Assembly (NCBI GenBank): GCA_025738555.1
Contig: JAOVFP010000004.1
Span: forward strand, 434,001-498,000
DNA: 64,000 nucleotides
Source: Cyathus striatus
Lineage: Eukaryota; Basidiomycota; Agaricomycetes; Agaricales; Nidulariaceae
Direction of reading: 5' to 3'
Position 1 is the first letter of the stretch. Each line of letters begins with the position of its first letter. Below the pieces are notes generated by a model, which saw only the letters and a list, made by a program, of their open reading frames with translations, made no database searches and was not told the origin of the DNA. The position numbers and the translations under genes are program-made. This document shows positions 24,812 through 36,819 of this stretch, piece by piece.

Positions 24812-25033
24812 AGCGTCCAGCCTTGTTTAGCATAATAATATTCCCGGGGAATTATTAACACCGCATCAATTCAAGCTCCACTTCTGCCACTTGATGTCAT
24901 TACAAGTACTTATCAACTGATTGGCAAGACTTAAATTATATTTTATTCGTGATTTCTAACCTCATTCAACTACTTTTACGTCATCTTCGTTTCCGAAGCA
25001 CAATGTATCAACGATGCAGTTTTCCCACGCATA

Positions 25034-25960
25034 CGGTGTTCCTAAACCGCATGCCTCCCTCTTTCGGCTCAAGAGCTAAGCAGCGTCTCGCTCTCGTCAT
25101 GTGATGAGTCCATTGTCCCATCAATCATATCAACTCATGCGCTGAAATTTGAAATTTAATATCTTACAAAGGGTTGATATCTTGAAGGGGGTATGTATGC
25201 ATGTATAACATATATATATTAGCATCTACATACACCTGAATACATGCTACCATAAATAAAAGCTACCATATATTCCCCTACTCTTGTACCCATATCTTGC
25301 AAATCCCCTTTGTCTCTCATTCATTTCCTTCCACTCGCGACATCTCCATGACCCAGCTCTTGCGCACACATCGAAGTAACGGTTGGTTGGTAACTTTCAT
25401 TCCCGTTCTGTCATCAAACATGAGGAAGTGGACGCGGAGATGCTAGTTTCAATACGTAGCTTGAAATTTTCGTGGGATGGCAGTGTCTTGATGTGGGAGA
25501 GCGCATGCATGATGGCGGAGGAAGAGAAAGAGCATAACGCGTATCCTGGGAAATTAGAGATCGTTGATTAGTCTTTAGAATCACATGATATTATTTGTTT
25601 GTGTTTGTACTCCGATGGAGCCTACACTCTACGCTGCGCCGCAGAAAGGATGTCGGCCAGCACTTTAAACATTATTTAAATTCTACAAATTGTACTATTG
25701 GAAATTAGTTTCACTTCTACTGTTCATTACTATCTGTTCTTACTGAATATTATAACATTTCGTTTCTGCTCCTCTACTTTTACAGGAGAAATTTGACCAT
25801 TTCTTGTCACTATTCCCACACTCCTGCTTGAGTTCCCACGCAAAATTGAAATTGCTTACGTAAGCTATGGCGAAGAGGTGTGGTGGTCCAGGACGTCCAT
25901 CAGGACATTGTCATCTAAGGGAGAAGCCGAAAAGGTGAGGCATGCGGTTCCGGTACATGA
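25034..25960. mobile_element. Non-autonomous TIR element, copy 1 (927 bp)
   Basis: The left end CGGTGTTCCTAAACCGCATG and the right end (CATGCGGTTCCGGTACATGA) form an imperfect inverted repeat, with TA on both sides (25,032-25,033 and 25,961-25,962). About 97% identical by eye to 59,401-60,332 along its length. The longest frame (25,383-25,571) has no transposase motif. Probably mobilised in trans by a TA-targeting transposase. Confidence 0.75.
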
Positions 25961-25962
25961 TA

Positions 25963-27574
25963 CACGCACTGATCCATTTTCCCTCTCTCATCATTCCCCC
26001 TCGTACTCTAGCTTACCCCACCCATTTCGCTCGTCCCATTTCAGGTCTTCCCTCCCACCAACCTTGTCATTTCCTCTGTACTTTTCCCCTCAAAGATTCG
26101 GAACGCTCTACCTCGGCCATATCTACACCAACCAACAGCAACAATGGCCCGCCCGAACTCCCCAATACTGCTGCAGAAGCAATGAAATCTACTACGAAAC
26201 GTACCTATACCACATGAGAGGAGGAAGGTTAAAACAGAGAGGATGATTATTTAGTATCATTCGAAAGAACGTGATTATCCTTATCTCCTTCAGTATCTAT
26301 TAAGGACGTGAACGCTGATACCCACACACCACAACCATGATCACCAATGGCGTCCGTTCATTACGCCTATTACCGCATCTATTACATTTGTGTCTGGTTA
26401 CCGGTAGTATTATCAGCTCGTTCGTTCAACTTTCTCACATACTCAGAGAGTCTAGACTCTGCTCAAGGAGACGTTGCTTGGAACCTTGTGTAGAACCTTG
26501 GTGTTGTTGGATGTGTTTGGGAGAGTGCGATGGGAGTGGTACAAAAGTAGTAGGCCAGGGTCCTGGAGTTTGTCCGGTGGGTAGTGTTCGTTTCGTTCCG
26601 GTGTCCCTCCATACTTCCGCCATTCTTATTCTGCCCTCCATGTCCTCTCTCACCCTTACCTCTCCTCCGCTTCCTCCCCCTCTTTCTCTCCTATACCCAT
26701 CTCCTCTCTTCCTACCTACGCAAACCAAATACTAACCAACCCACCCACATAAGGTGTCCAAATACCGTCCTTCTCATCCTTTAACTCGTCTGCTCCAGCT
26801 TCGAAGCTTCACCTTCGAAGGTGTCCATCTAATTCGACGATTCGATGCATTCTTTGAAGCGGAATCTGAATAGTGCAGGTGTGCATTTATTCTTTCTTAA
26901 TTCAGTTCGAGCTGTCGGCTGGGGATGAATGAGGTGTGTCACCGTGCGAGGGGGGTTGAATGAGCTGTGCTGGTCTGGAGCACGTTTGTGCGGGTACTCT
27001 CGGATAGTTGGATCACCATCTTTTCCGTAGATGATTGGGGAGGTGCTACGGTGTGGGGGTACAATCCTGTTGTCGGAATTGGTCAGATTGATTTGCGCGT
27101 ATCGAGGATGCTATTGGTTACTATGATCTGTATACAACTTTGTACCTCAGGGTTATCCCTGTTAATCTAGCAGTCACCGTAGGCTAAGAAGGAGTATTGA
27201 ACGTGGTTATATTTCATGATAGTTACTGGACTTTGTGCTTGCTGGTCGGATTTATGAGCGAATGTGGTATTTGGCCAAGGTACGACTCATGGAGCTGTAG
27301 TCTTCCCTACGACATTGGAATATTGCCTACGCGGCAATCATTTCTGGTTCTATTTTCTGGATGAGCTTTGTGAAGCTTACTTGATGTACTATTAGCACGC
27401 ACTCTACTCTATCCAGGATAATCGTCAATAGTCGTGGGCCTGCTCAACCCTTCCGACTCTTCGCCGTCCATATACCTGGAATGTGGCACTGCATCGGTCA
27501 CATCTACACCCACCAACAGTGAGTCGTGGCTATCATTTTGATCAATCCCTGTCACTGACTAGTGAGGGCGCGCA
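25963..27574. other. No gene recognised; pyrimidine-rich and repeat-derived
   Basis: Includes C/T-rich stretches at about 25,975-26,095 and 26,600-26,715. A segment at about 26,430-26,760 is a diverged inverted copy of 35,330-35,720. A short palindrome around CTTCGAAGCTTCACCTTCGAAG lies at 26,799-26,820. Open frames here are low-complexity. Confidence 0.4.
26430..26760 (+). repeat. Dispersed repeat, copy 1 (inverted relative to 35.3-35.7 kb)
   Basis: Shares CAGAGAGTCT...CTGCTCAAGGAGACGTT with the complement of about 35,660-35,700. It also shares CTTCCTAC...ATACTAACCA.CC.ACCCAC near 26,710-26,750 with the complement of 35,325-35,365. A pyrimidine tract lies between these in both copies. Confidence 0.5.
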
Positions 27575-27599
27575 CTAGATGGTCAGTGGGAGCTCAATG

Positions 27600-29160
27600 A
27601 TTTCGCAATAAGGTGATATATGCATGAATGAAGTCAATGAGTAATGAACAGAATCAATGGGTACTATGTATGTAAAATCATTGAGCTGTAGGTGGAATCA
27701 ATGGTAAATGTATGTGAAATCAATGAGCTATAGGTGGAATCAATAGTAAGAAATTAGTAGTAAAATCAATAAGTGGAATCAATAAGTGGCTGAAACAAAA
27801 TCAATTAGTATACAAGTGACCAATACTCGAAATCATTGAGCTATAGGTGGAATCAATGGGTGTTATGTATGTAAAATCATTGAGCTGTAGGTGGAATCAA
27901 TGGTAGATGTATGTGAAATCAATGAACTATAGGTGGAATCAATAGTAGCAAATTAGTAGCAAAATCAATAGTGGAATCAATAAGTGGCTGAAACAAAATC
28001 AATTACTGTACCATTTCAACCAACTGTTCGGTCACGCGTCACACCAGGCCATGAACAGAACAGTTGAGCAGCTTGGTCACGCGTCACAGGGGGTTGTGAA
28101 CACAGGTACAGAAAAACTATTATAGGACTTGAAATCGATGAAATTGTGGTCAAAATTACAAAATTAATGCATGTAGGTATATACAACTACTATTTCTAAT
28201 GTTCTTCCCAGATATTTGTTGAATATAATATGTTTTTCTTTTTTTTCCTCTGCCCACATCCCAAATCAGGTGTTGCATCAACCATAACATCGTTAACCAC
28301 CTCAATTTGTGTGCTCTCTGCATCTGCTAGAAGCTGGAGACCACCCAGATTATTACCAATTATACCAGTTGTTGGTTGCCTAACTACCGATGCGGCATCT
28401 CACATTAGGTATATTCAATCAACAAAATTGACTGTGAACAGAACACCTTACTGGTCACACGTTTCAGTAACCATCGAACAAAGGTTTGGACTGTCACGCT
28501 CCAACAGGTCTGAACACTTGGTCGAAATGGTACAGTAGTATACAAGTGATCAATACTCAAAATCACTGAGCTATAGGTGGGATCAATGGTAGAATATTAG
28601 TAGTGAAATCAATTAGTAGTTGTACATAGAATCAATGAGTGGATAAAACGACATCAATGATCAACACATGAAATCATTGAGTTAGAAGTGGAATCAATTA
28701 ATAGTTGTGCATGAAATAAATGAGCAGATAGAACGAAATCATTGAGCTATAAGTGAAATCAATGTTAGTAGTGAAATCAATTAGCAGTTGTAGTATATGC
28801 AATCAATGAATGGTAAAATGAAATCAATTAGTATATAAGTAGGTGTATGCCAAATCAATGTGCCATAGGGGGAATCAATGGTAAGAAATTAGTGGTGAAA
28901 TTAATGAGTGGAATCAATGAGTGGGCCAAAAGAAAATCAATTAGTATACAAGTAATCAATACTCAAAATCATTGAGCTATAGGTAGAATCAATGGTATAA
29001 AATCAGTAGTGAAATCAATCAGTATAGAGGCAGAATCAATGGTAGAATATTAGCACCAAAATCAATGCTTAGGTAACAGAATCATTGGTTTGAAATCAGT
29101 ATTATGCATGTGAAATCAATTTGTACACAAGTGGAATCAATTCAAGTAGAAAATTAGTAG
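27600..29160 (+). repeat. Irregular AATCAATG minisatellite array, split by a MITE
   Basis: The words AATCAATG and AATCATTG, often in the frame AATCATTGAGCTATAGGTGGAATCAATGG, recur dozens of times with 10-25-bp spacing. The array spans about 27,600-28,003 and 28,538-29,160, interrupted by MITE copy C. The plus strand is A/G/T-rich and very C-poor. No stable single period could be assigned by eye. Confidence 0.82.
28006..28535. mobile_element. MITE, CTGTACCATT family, copy C (530 bp)
   Basis: CTGTACCATTTCAACC ... GGTCGAAATGGTACAG with TA on each side. Nearly identical to copy D (36,820-37,349), including a shared 102-codon open frame (MFFFFFLCPHPKSG...) that has no known domain and is most likely non-coding. 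Inserted in the AATCAATG array. Confidence 0.88.
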
Positions 29161-29971
29161 TATGTAGGAGAGGATGGGATGGCAGAAGAGGGCATGGAAT
29201 TGTATGGTTTTCATGCAGGACTAGTTAATATGTGGTAGAAGCATTATCTGTGAGAGTAATATATTGGCTGGACAGGAAGAAGAGAATAGCAGAAGAGACC
29301 ACTTTTCGGAGAGTTTTATTAGTAATACATACATTCTCATAGCACAAATATGAGCCAATAGAGAGTGAATAAATAATTCTACTGCAATACATTGTTATAC
29401 AATTATTCCTGGGACATACAATGCTCGTAAAACAGTTCCTGTTCATATTAACTATATGCTATGGACTTTACAATGGCATTCCCATACCATTGTCATACTA
29501 CAGAATATTTTCATTTGAATACATTATAATAAAACTATTTTTCTGATATATAATGCATTTAGAATGGTTTCTGTCTATTGTCATCATATTGTAAGGGCAT
29601 TAAATTGATTATAAATCTTTTTTCTATGCTTCCCATGCTGTTGACATAAAGCATTGAATACACATGATCATGACATGCCATGCATGTGCTCAGAATTTAT
29701 GTATGTGTACATATATGATTGTTGATTTCAAATGCTTGTTGATCATTGATTCACACTGTCAGGCACTTCAGTTACCTGCTTCCTGTTTTCACATTTTACT
29801 CTTCAATTCTTGCTTGTCCATTGTTCATCTTTTTTTACCACATGCTGTCCTCACTATGTCTGAACTTGTGGAAGGAAAAGCCCATTACCTGACTACACTC
29901 TGGGCTCTTGATAAATATGGAGATTCAAAACCATATAACTTTGTTGTCCTCAGTCTATGGGGTGATCTTAC
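29161..29971. other. No gene recognised
   Basis: AT-rich. An open frame at 29,664-30,005 runs across the hAT left end and has no recognisable domain. Its part before 29,971 could be an exon remnant of whatever the hAT entered. Confidence 0.35.
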
Positions 29972-31329
29972 TAGTGTTGCCCCCACTCAGCTTGAAAGCT
30001 GCTGAGCTGGCCAGCTGAGCCAAATATTAGCCAAGCTGAGCAGGTTCTACAAAAGCCAGCTCAGATATCACTGGTTCAGTTTAAAACCTGCTCTTGTTAG
30101 CTAAGAGCTCACTTAGCCACTGCTTTAAACCCAATTTGGAAATCACCAATCAGCAATAATGTTCTGTACTGCCTTCCAGCTCTCTCCTGTACATGATCCA
30201 TCTCTGTTCCCCCCATTGTCCAGTAACATCAAGTTCTTGCACCCTCTATCAATTTTGGGTAAGACTGTTACTTTTATGCTTAAAAACTAAATGTTTATTT
30301 ACTTGTATAGGAGCTATGAAACTGCAGGATATTTGAAGGATGAGCCCATAATGAATCTGTTTGCCATTGTGTTAGGATTTCACACTTTATCTTATCTAAT
30401 CCGTATATCTTATCTTATCTCGTCACATGATTAGTCACATAACACACAATGCAGACACCATGTGTATCAACATGCATTATTCATCAAGACTATGGGCACA
30501 GTCCACAGTTCAGCCAGGCCTTTAACATATGTAGTACATGAGTTTGCACAGTAGAAGCACAGTAACATGCATTGTAGTGTAGGCAATACTTACATGTGAT
30601 TACCATGAGGACATTACTATTAATACAGTCATTTTAATTAGTTTTTCTTTATTCTTGTGCTAGTTTATTCCAGACTCGCTATAAGATTCATTCTTTCTCC
30701 TTCATTCAAGTGTTTGAGTTTGACTTCAAGCATTTTGCTTGTCTGTCACTAACACATTGTAATTAGAAATGGTAGTTGGAGATTGAGCCTCATTGCTTTT
30801 GGGCTGGATTTTACAATACAGTTGTTTGTAAAGTATGCAAAACATGTTGTTTTATGACTACTCAGAACCCTTAAGCATGCATTCTATGACTGATGTTTCA
30901 AGGTAAATGCTAGCACAATGATAACAAAGAATTTTAGTTTCTAGGTTGAGAAAACATGAGTTCAGAGGCTCTTTTATGATTAAAGAGCTAGAGCTTGTTA
31001 CTTTTCAAGCTACATACATCCAACATGGCATGTAAAACTTGACATACTCAAACCCTTGCCAATAGTACTCTTGAAACCATTTTTCCAGTAAATGGTAAGC
31101 ACATGTATTTATTATCATTCTATTCATGTTGTTTCTTATGATCTTTGGCTTATATAGCTCTAGAAGTGACTAAACCTCAATAGACAAGTACTGTTCCAGG
31201 TCTCAAGAATGTCATAGCTGCTGAGCTGAATACTGAGCTTATCTCTGCAGAAGAACCATTGGAATTGTCTAATAGTTTGCTGCTGCATGCACTACCAAGT
31301 GTGTATTCATTAGTTATGGTGATTTTCTA

Positions 31330-33780
31330 TTGACTTATACAGCTATGTATTTAGATGTTAACAATGTGGCATTGCATGAAACAGTTGATATTGATAATCC
31401 TTTCATTATCCCAATGGCTCAGCCTGTAGTCACCAATCCATGCACTCCACCTCACATCTGTTTCAATCTTCATACCCCAGGCTTGGCAGAGTCATTTCCT
31501 GCCCCTGATTATGCATCTAGTGCCTCCAATCATGAACCACAACATCCTGAAATTCAAAATGGGTGTTCCACTTGCAGTCCAAGTGGTAATGAATCTGATA
31601 ATAGGGCAAAAGATGTATGTGGTTTTTTTGAGGAATCCTGGGGCTTCAATTATTGTACATTTTGCAAGCATGTTAATAATATATTTCATTTCTTCATTAT
31701 TATAATTAATATCCTTAATCAGACATGCAAAGAAAGCAACCTGATATACTTGCAAAACAGGAACTACTGTGCTGTGCAAACATCTTTGCAATGTGCATGG
31801 AGATGTCTGGGTATGTGCATGTGAGGAATTGCATATCAAAATTATGGCAAGAGTCACACAGAGCACCATTCATGAGTTTAAACAGAAGCAGGGACAATAT
31901 TATGATGAGGCAAATAGAGAAGACATTGCTCTCTTGTGTCGTACATATTCACCAGAAGCATTTGTAGATGCAATAACTGAGTGGATTGTCCAGGATGATC
32001 AGGTATTATTCCTTTAGATGTTTTTATATAGCTTTACTTATATTCTTTAAACTGCAGTCAATAAATGTTATTGAACATCCAAAGCTCCACATGATTTTTC
32101 TCATGCTTCATACTGAGCTTTAGGATAGTGATATTCCATATCACTCTATGATCCACTGACACATTATGGAGATATGGGATGCACATCTTGATAATTTACA
32201 AGATGAGATGGAGGTATATACATTCTGGTTTCGCAATTTTATATGATTATAAATTACATCTTTTTATTTCTTTTAGAAATCACTGGGAAAGCTTTCCACA
32301 ACAACTGATCTATGGACTGACCCAAATCTGACACCATTTATCACTGTTACAGTCCATTTGATTGGAACAAATGTAGTGCAGACTCAATGAGGACCTCAGT
32401 ATATTTTATCTCTTCAGTCAGAACTGATTGGATTCCACCATATCCCAGGCCATCATAATGGTCCAACAATTTCACAGGCTTTTCTCCATATTATTGTGTT
32501 GGAATCAGATCTAAGGTATGAACTATATATAGATCATTAAATAAATCTGATACTAATTTTGTCACTGTAGCTTGGATGGGTAATGCTTGACAATGCATCA
32601 AATAATGATACATTCTTGTGAAATCTTGAAGCAGAGCTTAAAGATAGTGGCATCATGTTCAATCAAGACAAGCAACAAATATGGTGAGCTGGACTATTGA
32701 CACTATAATCCTGATTTTATTTTGACACATATATTTAGTTGCTTTCCTCATGTTGTTAATTTAGCATGTAAGGCTGTTATGGCAGCAATTGAATTTGACA
32801 TTTGTAACATCTGAAGAACTGGAGAACATTGATGTTGACAACACTTCATGTATCAAGCAACTGACAGGGGATCCAGTTGCTAAGTTGCGGGCACTTACAC
32901 TCCTGGCTGCTGACTTTTTTGCCGTTCGCAAAATCCATCCAAATTTGACCTCAATAACTTTAAATATTGACTGAATATTTTGGCTGTCGCAAAATGTTCA
33001 CTATTGGCTAGTGCAAAATTGTAGACAAATATTACATTTTGTACATATCTTGTATGAATACAAATCATTCTTTTTGTTCTAATTTTAGCTTCATCAAAAT
33101 AAGTGTCAAATGTAACGTTGTGAACATGTTTTGACCTCACGCAAAATTTATTGTTTTGCATGACTGCAAAACCCGTGCAAAATGAATCATTTTGCTTTTT
33201 CTCTTAAAATGACACAACTGGTGAACCTGTTATTTTGGGAGAAAAAGCAAAATGATTCATTTTGCACGGGTTTTGCAGTCATGTAAAACAATAAATTTTG
33301 TGTGAGGTCAAAACATGTTCACAACGTTACATTTGACACTTATTTTGATGAAGCTAAAATTAGAACAAAAAGAATGATTTGTATTCATACAAGATATGTA
33401 CAAAATGTAATATTTGTCTACAATTTTGCACTAGCCAATAGTGAACATTTTGCGACAGCCAAAATATTCAGTCAATATTTAAAGTTATTGAGGTCAAATT
33501 TGGATGGATTTTGCGAACGGCAAAAAAGTCGGCAGCCAGGAGTGTTATCAGCAAGGTGTGTTGTGAAATAAATAAATATTTATCACAATTTATATACATA
33601 GAGTCTAATAATATTGCTATAGATGTGCTCATCCCTTATATGTTGATAGTGTTTTTCAGAAATTTGCTCATCAATTTACCACAATAATGATTTCTGAGCA
33701 AACTTATAGCTATTATGAGATGTAGATACACAATGGTCTTCCACATTACTAATGATAGAACAAGCAATCTTTCTCCAAGA
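31330..33780 (+). pseudogene. hAT transposase pseudogene
   Basis: A hAT core is readable in pieces. IMEIWDAHLDNLQDEME is at about 32,166. GKLSTTTDLWTDPNLTPFITVTVHLI is at 32,288-32,370 and holds the catalytic Asp region. LIGFHHIPGHHNGPTISQAF is at 32,420. VMLDNASNNDTFL is at 32,582 (second Asp region), and CFPHVVNLACKAV lies near 32,745-32,785. After the MITE, DVDTQWSSTLLMIEQA is at about 33,720-33,770. In-frame stops are TAG 32,121-32,123 and TGA 32,157-32,159, 32,388-32,390 and 32,619-32,621, most where Arg (CGA) is expected. The reading frame is also interrupted by a MITE at 32,898. The C-terminal dimerisation domain is not recognisable. An upstream open frame (31,330-31,705) may be an N-terminal exon. 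Confidence 0.75.
32898..33544. mobile_element. Foldback MITE, PIF/Harbinger type (647 bp)
   Basis: Two arms of about 308 bp are almost exact reverse complements (left arm 32,898 to about 33,205, right arm about 33,240-33,544), leaving a loop of about 33 nt. Termini read CACTCCTGGCTGC...GCAGCCAGGAGTG. TTA occurs on both sides (32,895-32,897 and 33,545-33,547), the 3-bp TWA duplication typical of PIF/Harbinger. Removing it and one TTA rejoins the hAT frame as RALISK. Confidence 0.9.
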
Positions 33781-34745
33781 GGTAAACATGCCAATAACAC
33801 TTACTTCAGTTTTATTTTGATGTGAATTGGTTTGACTTTAGCTTGAATACCATGAACCAGCATCAAGTATAAACTGATCTCTTCTGATCTTATCAATGTG
33901 TTTTAACTGATTAAATGATTAGAGTTGCATCTATAAAGTATACCATTTCATGCACAATAAATTATATTTGAGTTTATGAAGAAGATTTATGAAAAAGTGC
34001 TAAAAATTGGATGGATATGAATTATTTATGTGCTTGCTGTTGAATATGATGTTGAAGAATCTGGCACATGACCGCCATCAAATTCATCAATGAATGGTGT
34101 GGGCATGTGAAATGATGAGCAGATGACATGTGCATCACGCTCTTCCCCTCCCCAGAAACCACCCGAACACACACTTTAGGTGAAGGAGCATGGTTATGCT
34201 CGGCAAAAGGGAGCACGGTAACTAAAGAGTAACTTTCATCAAATTTGGCGGGTTCCCCTTGATTTTCCTTCCCCTTCCCCATGCACCCGAAAGGGCCCTA
34301 ATTTCTCAGTAGGGCTTAGTACAGATGAGGAATTGATAAATCTTGAGGCTTCAAATGACAAAAAAGATTTGACAGATGATATTTTATTACAGTAGCTGAA
34401 TTAATATACCGCTACTTACTGTAGTACTTTGGTCGTCCTGTACAAATTGTTCTAAATCCATATTTAGTTATGAGCGGGCAGCTTAGCTGAAGCTGAGCTG
34501 CTACCGCGCTATAGCTACCCTGAGTTATCCGAATAAAACAGCTCAGCTAAGGAAGCTGAGCTGTCTGGTGTCCCTGAGCCAATGGAGCTGAGCTAAGCAA
34601 AGCAAAGCGGAGCAAGCGCAACACTACATACTTAGCTGTACAGTTAGCTGCTAAAGCCGTTAGCTGTAGAACCGGCTACAGCTAATAGCTGGGCTGGCTC
34701 AGCTCAAGTGGCTATGGCTCCCCAAGCTGAGCCACAACAACACTA

Positions 34746-36051
34746 GTGCCAGGAGTGTAAGGCCGCTACAGCAGGCACATCCAAGCCCGAGGTGCATCAA
34801 TCAACGTGTCGAAAGGGTCAAAACATTATGTTGACTAAATTATCACAGTTTACAGACTAGTCACAGACTTTGGACTGGTAACTGACTGCGAGTTGACTAA
34901 ATTTTGATTGATATCTAGCAAGATGATGACTATATCTGACCAATGTCTGACTTACCGTTTTTACTGAGAATCACCCCTGGTCCCATATCATCGTGCATTA
35001 TTCTCGAACGAACGCTATCATCCAACATCGCAATCCGAAACGATCCGATTCAGACAGCCGGACACCATCCCCCATCCCGCAGTACCTCATTCACCTATCG
35101 AATCAACGACAAAGACAACGTTCCAATGCTCCAGGTGCACCCCTGCATACATACTCCTGCACAGCCCATTCAATCCCCCTCGCATAGCAACACCCGACAC
35201 CTCGAACTAAACCAATGAAGAATAAAGACTCACTTACTCATATACTGTTTTATAGAATGCATTCCATAACATGCTTAAGAGGACGAGGTAAAAGATGAGG
35301 AGAACCACTTTTTGGCCCCTTCGGTGGGTAGGCTGGTTAGTATTGGTTATGCAAAAGTAGGAAGAGAGCGAGAGTGTGTGGGGGAGATGAGGGGGACGAT
35401 AAGAGGGGACGAGGAGGAAGAGGAGGAAGGCAAGGGCGGGAAGCGCGGTGGATGGTGAGTGTAGAAAGACAAGAAGGGTAGAATGAGAAAGCAGAGGCGG
35501 AGGGGGGATCTATGAGAACGAGAACGAGAACGAGAACAATAACAGGATAGCCGAACATAACGAACATTATGCACCAGACAAACTCAAGGCTCTGCCTTCC
35601 TACTGCCTTCCTACTCTCTTATTGTCCCACACACATTAACAACACCAACCAGCGCACGGCTTTAAGGAACATCGCCTCGAACAGACTCTCTGCGTACTTG
35701 AGTTCGACAAGTCGTCGACGTGGATCAAGAAAGTCGTCAAAGAACAAGCTGATGATGTTACTAGTAACAGGCATAGATGTAGCACACACAGCAGGAGGCA
35801 TAATGTGCACTGTCGATCTTCCCATTTAAATTGTTCAGCACTCGCTAGCACGTGTTTCTCTATGAGGATCATAGATGCACTGGGGTCCGATTTCAGGCTA
35901 AATATCATATATATAATCTTGGTATTCGTACTTATTTCTTTCCAAGTGGAAATAGAATGAAAGGACGAGACTAGGAGTTGGTTGTCGTCGTGAAAGACGC
36001 AGAAGGTAGCCAAAACGCCCGTCATCCTATCCTGGGAACAATATCACGTGT
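34746..36051. other. No gene recognised; repeat-derived
   Basis: Holds the second copy of a dispersed repeat and a purine-rich tract (35,380-35,540) with GAGAAC units. Open frames at 34,943-35,218 and 35,569-35,829 have no recognisable domain. Confidence 0.4.
35325..35720 (-). repeat. Dispersed repeat, copy 2 (complement of 26.4-26.8 kb)
   Basis: The complement matches 26,430-26,760 in the same order: GTACGCAGAGAGTCT...CTC/TTCGAGG, a pyrimidine tract, and CTTCCTAC...CAATACTAACCA. Diverged, probably by small indels. A GAGAAC hexamer run lies at about 35,514-35,536. Confidence 0.5.
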
Positions 36052-36140
36052 TAATAGTGTTGCCGCTAGCGCAGCTCCGAGCTGTCAGCTCAGTGAGCTG
36101 AGCCAGTTTCATCTTGAGTCAGCTAAGCGGCCGCTTCGGC
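36052..36140 (+). mobile_element. Lone hAT-type end
   Basis: TAGTGTTGCCGCTAGCGCAG is followed by GAGCTGTCAGCTCAGTGAGCTGAGCC, the same end and sub-terminal words as the hAT at 29,972. The opposite end was not found nearby, so this is a fragment or a short derivative. Confidence 0.5.
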
Positions 36141-36802
36141 ATTTGCAGGAAGATACTATACAGTTTATGACCGGTTGGTTGGATGCCTAAATTTGACTTT
36201 GCTATAATACATCGTTGAGGTTTTTAATTCCTTATATAATTGATATATAGAATGCTTACAATGTATACTTACTTACTCTCGTGTTTTATAGCCCTCTAAC
36301 ATAAACTGAAGGAGTAATATATATATTTCTGGCTCATAGGCAAAATTCCGTTGTAAAGCGTTCCAAATTTGTGATTGATCAAAGCCACCTCTTGTCACAT
36401 GGCTTGACGTAACCCCGATTAGAGCTATTAAGTACCATCAAAATTCGGAAAAACATATAAAACCTGACATTGTGAGATAGCTATCAAGCCCAAGAGCACA
36501 AAAATTGTATTTAATTGTAGCGTAAACTTGGGTATATACTAGCATGTAATGTTTATGACAACAAACACAATTTTAGAGAAGATAATCGTTACTGTACAAG
36601 TGACTAATGGTGTACAACCAGCCTGTCATTACCTATTTGAATAAATTAATGAACGACGCAGAAGTATCTCAACCACCTAGTACCAGCCTCGTATCCTCAT
36701 CAAATATCCTTCACGTATCTACATATCTGGCAATACCATTTCAAGCTATTGAAACTTTCTCTATTGTATACTTACTGAGCGCATGAACAGGAGAATATGG
36801 TG
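36141..36802. other. No gene recognised
   Basis: AT-rich spacer before the nested transposon block. Confidence 0.4.
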
Positions 36803-36819
36803 GTCAAAGTGCACATTTA

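Larger units (their letters stand above)
29972..34745 (+). mobile_element. Decayed hAT element
   Basis: The left end TAGTGTTGCCCCCACTCAGC is mirrored by CACAACAACACTA at 34,733-34,745. About 50 bp inside each end is similar (CAGCTTG, CAGCTGAGCC). Sub-terminal AGCTGAGC-type words are dense at 29,990-30,125 and 34,480-34,740, as expected for hAT transposase binding sites. A decayed hAT transposase lies between. No 8-bp target duplication could be seen (GATCTTAC against GTGCCAGG). One end may have been altered, or another end-like CAACACTA at about 34,619-34,626 may be the true terminus. It carries an internal foldback MITE. Confidence 0.68.

Noticed and set aside
28230..28538. 102-codon open frame shared by two loci (also 37,044-37,352)
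   Set aside because: The frame lies wholly inside the two 530-bp MITE copies and is shared because the MITEs are. No motif, and it runs through the terminal repeat.
27600..29160. CRISPR-like spaced repeats
   Set aside because: Eukaryotic context, variable spacing and variable repeat length; it is a minisatellite-like array.
32895..33161. Open frame repeated on both strands (also 33,302-33,571)
   Set aside because: It is the same sequence in the two arms of the foldback MITE, not a gene pair.
34022..34282. 86-codon minus-strand open frame
   Set aside because: It lies inside the decayed hAT element and has no recognisable domain. Most likely chance.
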